From positions 1,868,622 through 1,932,621 of the forward strand of contig NC_015315.1 of assembly GCF_000193375.1 (NCBI RefSeq): a stretch of DNA of 64,000 bases. The letters run 5' to 3'. Positions within the stretch are counted from its first letter, which is position 1, and each line of letters begins with the position of its first letter. The DNA is from Thermoproteus uzoniensis 768-20. GTDB taxonomy: Archaea; Thermoproteota; Thermoprotei; Thermoproteales; Thermoproteaceae. The position numbers were made by a program, and so were the translations under genes. The notes below the pieces were generated by a model. The model searched no databases, was not told where the DNA came from, and worked only from the letters and a program-made list of their open reading frames with translations. Shown piece after piece: positions 59,207 through 64,000 of this stretch.

Positions 59207-59934
59207 TTTTAACTCTGCCTCATGTACTAGGCCACCTTCCTTATGGCCGATATTATGTTTTTGTATCATGTGCACTTGCATATATTCTTTACACCATCCT
59301 CAAGGCGAGTTCCTTCAGTACCTTGCCGCTAGCGATCTTCTATACTTCTTCGTCACCCATCTTTCTAGGATAGTTTGCGAAGTCACCCCTTATATAATGA
59401 ATAGAGGGCTAGGGCCGTTAAGCTGGGTATAGTGGACCTGGTGGACCCCACGGCCTCCGCTGTGGCTAACATGGTTAGGGATGGCCTATTCAACGAGGCC
59501 TACTTAGGGATTTGGCAGGCTTAGTGGCCTCAAGGCCAAGGGAGTAGTACGGTATAAACTTCCTGTCCTGAGTTGGATGACTTGACGAGGAATCATAAGG
59601 AGTACGCCACCTTAGTCTATAAACTGGGTAGTAGGGATAAGTTAAGGCGTCCAGGTGGCAGAGGAGTAAGATAGCTAAGTTCCTCGTGACCAAACTAGCC
59701 ATAGCCGCCGAGGCTGACGCATTCACGGGCAACTTCATAGCCCCCAGGCTTAGGGATGATTTAATGAAGAGGATCCAGGAGATCGAGACGCAGTCTATCA
59801 CTCAGGAAATCTGGAACTAAGCCGACTAAACCACACGGCAAACCTAAGAGGAAGCTCTATAAGAAGTAATCAAATACAATTGATGATTATTACTATATAT
59901 TATTATACTAATTGGTATTTAATTGATCTATAAC
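59207..59934. other. Degraded sequence with a coding-like C-terminal piece
   Basis: 728 bases without an intact gene. The plus-strand frame 59655-59819 reads RSKIAKFLVTKLAIAAEADA, FTGNFIAPRLRDDLMKRIQE, IETQSITQEIWN and stop; upstream frames are interrupted by many stops. Family not recognised. The last 60 bases are AT-rich and lead into the glycosyltransferase stop. Confidence 0.35.
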
Positions 59935-61083
59935 TTATGTGAACTTACTAATAATGTTATCGATTCTATCCTTGAACTTTTCGTAAGAGAATTCGTCGGC
60001 CTTTTCCTTAGCTAAGTTGCTCATTTTCTCAAATTCCCTATCGCTTGTTAATACTCTACATAATGCATCAGCGGCCTCTTCAGCATTTATGAAGCCATAG
60101 CCATATTTACCCATCTCCACTATATCGAACCAAGGTCCACCTGACTTATGCACAATAGGTACTGCACCAGCGGCCATGGCTTCAGCGACCACTATTCCAA
60201 AGGGTTCATTAGGCCTTACGTGTATAAATACCATTGATTTATTGAGCATTCTATATATATCATCTATACTTGGATTTATCAATATTTTGACTTTATCATC
60301 AATACCTAGCTTTCTTGATAACCCTAGTATATAGTTTACATAGGTTGCTTGAACATTACTGTTAACTGAGCCCATTAAGTAAAGCTTAGTGTTGTGAACA
60401 CCGCATTTATTAACAGCCTCACTAAACGCTATTAATGTCAAATCCCAGCCTTTGGATGCGCCAAACCTAGCCAGCATACTCACTATAGGTTCCTTATAAT
60501 CTCTGTACTTAACAACTCTACCTATATCAACTGGCGGATATAAGATGTCTGGCTTATAGCCAAGGGCATTCTTTGAGAGCATTGCGGTAAATAGGCTATT
60601 TGCGTAAACCCTATCCTTAACCCTAAATATATTATAATCAGTTATGAATGTTGTTAAAGCATGCATTAATAATCTATGTGGTTTAAAGGTTAATATGGGT
60701 CTAGGCCTGCTACTCATTATGGCCCCATGTATATAGTATATATAATTCTGTCTCTGTATCAATACTTTACTGGCTGGAAAAAGAGATGGACTATCAATGA
60801 ATATTATGTCGAAAATATCAACCATGTTGGCTAATGTTACATTGCCCTGGAGGCTATTAATCATGTCACAGTAAGATCCCCCACAGTTGATAATGCCATA
60901 TTTAATAACGTGCGCACCTCCTAAATCAACGCCGTGATAATAGCCGATTTTCTCTCTATTAAACGATAATGGAGCCAATACTGCTACATCCGCACCTAAG
61001 TCTAGTAATGCCCTAGTCAGCAATGCGTTAAATCTCTGAATACCTCCAACCACACTTGAAGTCCAGTAGACTAATGCCCTCAC
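59935..61083 (-). CDS. Glycosyltransferase family 4, AT-rich and probably transferred
   Basis: 382 residues from GTG 61083 (TTG 61089 also possible); TATA-like CTTATTTAAAG (about 61104-61113) is 25 bases upstream. GT-B motifs: SSVVGGIQRFNALLTRALLD, SMLARFGASKGWDLTLI and VRPNEPFGIVVAEAMAAGAV followed by HKSGGPWFD. Codons favour A/T at third positions, unlike nearly all other genes here, so it was probably acquired recently from a lower-GC crenarchaeon. Likely acts in surface glycan synthesis. Confidence 0.9.
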   Translation of the reverse strand: MRALVYWTSSVVGGIQRFNALLTRALLDLGADVAVLAPLSFNREKIGYYHGVDLGGAHVIKYGIINCGGSYCDMINSLQGNVTLANMVDIFDIIFIDSPSLFPASKVLIQRQNYIYYIHGAIMSSRPRPILTFKPHRLLMHALTTFITDYNIFRVKDRVYANSLFTAMLSKNALGYKPDILYPPVDIGRVVKYRDYKEPIVSMLARFGASKGWDLTLIAFSEAVNKCGVHNTKLYLMGSVNSNVQATYVNYILGLSRKLGIDDKVKILINPSIDDIYRMLNKSMVFIHVRPNEPFGIVVAEAMAAGAVPIVHKSGGPWFDIVEMGKYGYGFINAEEAADALCRVLTSDREFEKMSNLAKEKADEFSYEKFKDRIDNIISKFT

Positions 61084-61996
61084 AGACAAATTAATCTAAT
61101 TCACTTTAAATAAGTTTGGGTACGATTAAAATGTGACATTTTATGATATTAAATATGACTTAATTAGTTTAGAATTAACTATATTAAAATTATATATTAA
61201 GGAATTTTATTAAAGGGTTTTAGAGACTAGTTTCGTAAAATCGCCTATGAAGTTTTCGAAGCTGATCCCCTAGCTCTCTAGGCTTTTACCCGGTAGAGGC
61301 TCCATGACTTACTGTTCGTGAGTAGTTTGGCTAACGCCTCCAATGCTTAATCAGGTTGCTGTACCCTAACCCAGCCTCGTCATTTATGGCCAGATCGCTC
61401 CGAGTAGCTCCAGACCTATGCGCCGCTAATGGGCACGCCCTAGCCCTGGCCTCAGCCACGGCTATGCCCCAGTGTTCATTAACTGTAGCGTCTAGGAATG
61501 CATGGCTGAATCCGTGGATCTGTTTATAATGGCCCTGGGCGCGTTTAGGTTAAGGACTACGTCGGCGTTAACTCCCAGTGGATCACCACCCTCAATGACG
61601 CTGATCCTAAGGCCTGTTCCCTTAGCTATTTCAGCAACCCTTCCCCACATAGCACCTCTGGATCCCCGTGGCGGCTCCACCAAATATTACAAGCTTAACC
61701 CTCTTAACTAGCCTGGCGTTAGTTCGCTAACGACCTAGTGGTACCGCTTCTCCTCACCGAATCTATTAGGCACAACGGGAGATCCTCTCCTCGAAGAGCC
61801 CTGGCGAAGAATATAGGCCGCGCGAATGTTTTTACGTCGAAGGGGATCAAATAGGCGGCGTCAGGAGGATCCACGGCCTCAGTCGGCCAGGTTTTTAATA
61901 ATGTTGTCGGTTCTTATCACGCTGGCGCGACATCTCGCCGCGATTTCGACCAACCTGCTAGGCGTAGGACTTATATAACGGCGTCTATCTGCCTCT
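61084..61996. other. Gene-poor region around a glycosyltransferase relic
   Basis: 913 bases: AT-rich promoter side (61084-61220), then the relic at 61290-61700 and about 300 bases with no gene seen. TATA-like CTTATATAAC (61970-61979) serves the next gene. Confidence 0.5.
61290..61700 (-). pseudogene. Degraded family 4 glycosyltransferase
   Basis: The frame about 61683-61495 reads VAEIAKGTGLRISVIEGGDP, LGVNADVVLNLNAPRA; then, after a shift, FLDATVNEHWGIAVAEARAR and a trail towards DEAGLGYSNLIKHW. The ATVNEHWGIAVAEA block is nearly the same as ATINEHWGIAVAEA in the intact gene at 55575, so this is a broken relative of it. Several frameshifts; both ends missing. Confidence 0.7.
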
Positions 61997-62866
61997 GTGT
62001 TTCCCCTATGTGAGGCGGTCGAGATCTCGCCGGTTCTTAGGGGTATTGCCCCCTACGCCGCGTGGGGATCTGCGGTTAAGTACGGGGACTGGATATATAT
62101 GTACGTCTCGCGGTGCGAGGGCTCTCGGTCGTGTTCCGTCGTTGCGTACAGGTCTAGGGACTACGTAAGTTTTTCCGAGATCGGCGCGGTGTTGGAGGAC
62201 GGCTTGACGGCGGCGCCGTTCTTCTGGGGGGACAGATATTATCTCGTCTACGTCGACAGGAAGAGGGGGAATAGGGTCAGGCTCGCGTCGTCTAGGGAGC
62301 CGGATTCCGGTTTTTCCGACTTGGCGATTCTGGCGACTCCGTCGTCCTTCAACGCCGCCGAGGTCGACCTTGGTAGCAACGTCTACGTGCGCGGCAACGT
62401 CGTGGATGTCTTGGTGAGCAATATACTGCCCTACCCGCGCGGCCTCTGGGCCCTCCGCTTCACGCCTGGCGGAGGCTTTATAGGTGCGTGGAGGCTGGCG
62501 GCGGGCGCAGGGACGCCGGGGCCTTGGCACAGCCTGCATAACGCGTCGGCGTATAGGGTCGGCGACTACTACCTCCTGCTCTCGGCCTCGAACGACTACT
62601 CGGAGAAGCCCTATAGGGGGTATATCGTCGGCTTCTTGATGGATAGGCTCTACGATGTCGAGGGCGCCGGGAAGTTCGTGCTCCTCGACGCCTCGGCGGA
62701 GTCTCATAGGTTCGTCGGAAGGCGCGCCGTTCTGGGCGCCGACACGCCATCCCTACTGATGGACGGGGGCAACGCCTACCTCTACCTCAGCGTCGTCGAC
62801 AGGGAGGCCGGAGGGCCGTGGGATATATATTTAATCAAGTACAGGCAGTGCGCCTATGCCTACTAG
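61997..62866 (+). CDS. Beta-propeller glycosidase-like protein
   Basis: 289 residues, GTG start 25 bases after a TATA box. Repeated pattern of short strands with aromatic/Asp turns (YAAWGSAVKYGDWIYMYVSR; FFWGDRYYLVYVDRKRGNRV; GDYYLLLSASNDYSEKPYRG) resembles five-bladed propellers of glycoside hydrolase families 43/62/68 or 130. No signal peptide. Overlaps the ATP-grasp gene by 11 bases, which suggests a shared pathway. The catalytic residues are not certain. Confidence 0.6.
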   Translation: MFPLCEAVEISPVLRGIAPYAAWGSAVKYGDWIYMYVSRCEGSRSCSVVAYRSRDYVSFSEIGAVLEDGLTAAPFFWGDRYYLVYVDRKRGNRVRLASSREPDSGFSDLAILATPSSFNAAEVDLGSNVYVRGNVVDVLVSNILPYPRGLWALRFTPGGGFIGAWRLAAGAGTPGPWHSLHNASAYRVGDYYLLLSASNDYSEKPYRGYIVGFLMDRLYDVEGAGKFVLLDASAESHRFVGRRAVLGADTPSLLMDGGNAYLYLSVVDREAGGPWDIYLIKYRQCAYAY

Positions 62867-63950
62867 GATCTTGGTGACGGGCATCGGCGGAATGGGCGGC
62901 TTTAACTTTGTCTCGGCCTTGAGGTATGCCGAGAGGGAGCTCGGCGGCCTCTTCATCGTGGGGACCGACCACAGCCCGTACCACATAATGTTCGCCGACG
63001 TGGACGTGAGGGTGAGGTCGCCGAGGCACAACGACCCCGAGTTCCTCAAGCTCCTCGTGGAGCTGGCGGGGAGGTACTCGATAGAGTTCCTCCACCCGCA
63101 CCCAAGCGTGGAGGCCAAAGTAGTCTCCGAGAATAGGGACGTCTTCCTCAAGATGGGGGTGAGGCTATATCTGCCCGATCTCCAGGCCATATACCCCTCC
63201 AAGGACTTGATAGCCGAGCGGCTCCGCGCGGCGGGCGTGCCGGTGCCCGAGACGGTGGTGGTCCGCGACGAGGAGGACGTGTATAGGGCCTTCGACGCCT
63301 TGGGGAGCCCCCTCTGGATAAGGGCTAAGGAGGGCGCCGGGGGCAGGCTGAGCCTGAAGGTCAACAGCCCCGAGGAGGCTTTGTACTGGGTAAGGCTCAA
63401 CGTCGTGCAGGGGAGGGCCAAGCCGGGCGATTTCCTGCTCCAGCGGTATCTGCCGGGGAGGGACGTGGCCTACGACTCCCTCTGGTACGAGGGGAGGCTT
63501 GTCATGGCCTACGCGAGGGAGCGCCTGGAGTACCCGTTCCGCCATATATCGCTTTCCGGAATCACCGGCACTCCATCGGTGGCCAGATCTATCCGCGAGC
63601 CCGAGGTGGACGACGTGGGGAGGCGCGCCGTCCTGGCCCTGGATCCGAGGCCTCACGGCTTCTACTCGGTCGACCTGAAGCAGGGGGCTGATGGGAGGTT
63701 TTACGTGACTGAGGTGGACGGCAAGTGGCACACCACGGCGCCGTTGTGGGGAGAGGCCTTCGCCAGAGCGTATGGGGACCAGTGCATGAACCTAGCCTTT
63801 GTCTACCTCGAGCTCGGCCTCGGGAGGCCGGCGAGGTGCGGGGAGGGGCGCGTCGACGCCTTCCCCGAGGGTCACTACCTCATTAGGCAGATGGATATGG
63901 GGGTCCTCCTCTATAGGGAGAGCGATGGCCGCGTCTGGAAGATCAGATAG
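62856..63950 (+). CDS. ATP-grasp enzyme (carbamoyl-phosphate-synthase-like)
   Basis: 364 residues. The N-terminal part ILVTGIGGMGGFNFVSALRY is a CarB-like pre-ATP-grasp domain; the ATP-grasp domain has YPSKDLIAERLRAAGVPVPE, PLWIRAKEGAGGRLSLKV (loop) and the metal-ligating FYVTEVDGKWHTT. Ligates a carboxylate to an amine or thiol with ATP; the substrate is not evident. Overlaps both neighbours (11 and 26 bases), so the three are one translational unit. Confidence 0.85.
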   Translation: MPTRILVTGIGGMGGFNFVSALRYAERELGGLFIVGTDHSPYHIMFADVDVRVRSPRHNDPEFLKLLVELAGRYSIEFLHPHPSVEAKVVSENRDVFLKMGVRLYLPDLQAIYPSKDLIAERLRAAGVPVPETVVVRDEEDVYRAFDALGSPLWIRAKEGAGGRLSLKVNSPEEALYWVRLNVVQGRAKPGDFLLQRYLPGRDVAYDSLWYEGRLVMAYARERLEYPFRHISLSGITGTPSVARSIREPEVDDVGRRAVLALDPRPHGFYSVDLKQGADGRFYVTEVDGKWHTTAPLWGEAFARAYGDQCMNLAFVYLELGLGRPARCGEGRVDAFPEGHYLIRQMDMGVLLYRESDGRVWKIR

Positions 63951-64000
63951 AGTGGTCGTCCTCGACTTCGACGGAGTGATAGCGAAGCTGGACGTAGACT
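63925..64000 (+). CDS. HAD-superfamily hydrolase, start only
   Basis: ATG 63925, 25 codons to the window end: MAASGRSDRVVVLDFDGVIA. LDFDGV is HAD motif I with the nucleophile Asp followed by Asp+2. Overlaps the ATP-grasp gene by 26 bases. Probably a phosphatase of the same pathway; the rest lies outside the window. Confidence 0.75.
   Translation, partial: MAASGRSDRVVVLDFDGVIAKLDVD

Noticed and set aside
1-64000. CRISPR arrays, rRNA genes, intact insertion sequences
   Set aside because: No regularly spaced repeats, rRNA-like sequence or complete transposase with terminal repeats was seen while reading the window.

Overview
The window comes from a GC-rich hyperthermophilic crenarchaeon of the Thermoproteales, most likely a Thermoproteus- or Pyrobaculum-like organism. 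The evidence is: tRNA genes with introns at unusual positions, at least three PaREP1-family genes, a NuoEFG-less complex I, an ATPase-type HypB, and TATA boxes about 25 bases before most first-gene start codons (leaderless transcripts, many starting at GTG). The genus is an inference.

Layout. 0-9.6 kb holds housekeeping and catabolic genes: cysteine hydrolase, HAD phosphatase, intron-bearing tRNA-Asn and tRNA-Gln, flavodiiron protein, nitrilase, glutamate dehydrogenase, two MFS transporters and ndk. 9.7-11.5 kb has two overlapping zinc-ribbon membrane proteins. 11.7-20.7 kb has complex I subunits D, H, I, J, K, M, L and N on the minus strand, split by a PaREP1 gene and lacking A, B and C. 20.8-24.9 kb has small regulators, an archaeal ATPase, a macro-domain protein, initiator tRNA-Met and debris.

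25-49.4 kb is a hydrogen/nickel island: hypF, a NiCoT nickel transporter, hypD-hypC, a CbiMNQO-type nickel/cobalt ECF transporter, a Tat-exported membrane-anchored [NiFe] hydrogenase operon with its own protease, nikR, hypA-hypB, an acyl-CoA-synthetase-like gene and hypE. The island is interrupted by toxin-antitoxin genes (PIN, HEPN/MNT) and by gene fragments (ABC ATPase, nadC). Together these genes import nickel, build the Fe(CN)2CO centre, insert nickel, mature the enzyme and feed electrons to the membrane pool, where complex I also works.

The main new observation is an inverted repeat, TTTTCA-N6-TGAAAA. It lies just upstream of the TATA box of hydS, hydL, hypD and cbiM, with degenerate or respaced versions at the NiCoT gene, hypA and hypE, always 31-36 bases before the start codon. 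I saw no other copy in the window. It looks like the operator of a hydrogenase/nickel regulon; NikR and a cysteine-rich winged-helix protein encoded in the hydrogenase operon are the candidate regulators.

49.4-55.3 kb is a decaying region (two genes with several frameshifts, a frameshifted KaiC-like gene beside a pilin gene). 55.5-64 kb is a glycosyltransferase/polysaccharide region with a visibly AT-rich, probably transferred segment (59-61.1 kb) and glycosyltransferase relics, ending in overlapping genes for a beta-propeller-like protein, an ATP-grasp enzyme and the start of a HAD phosphatase.
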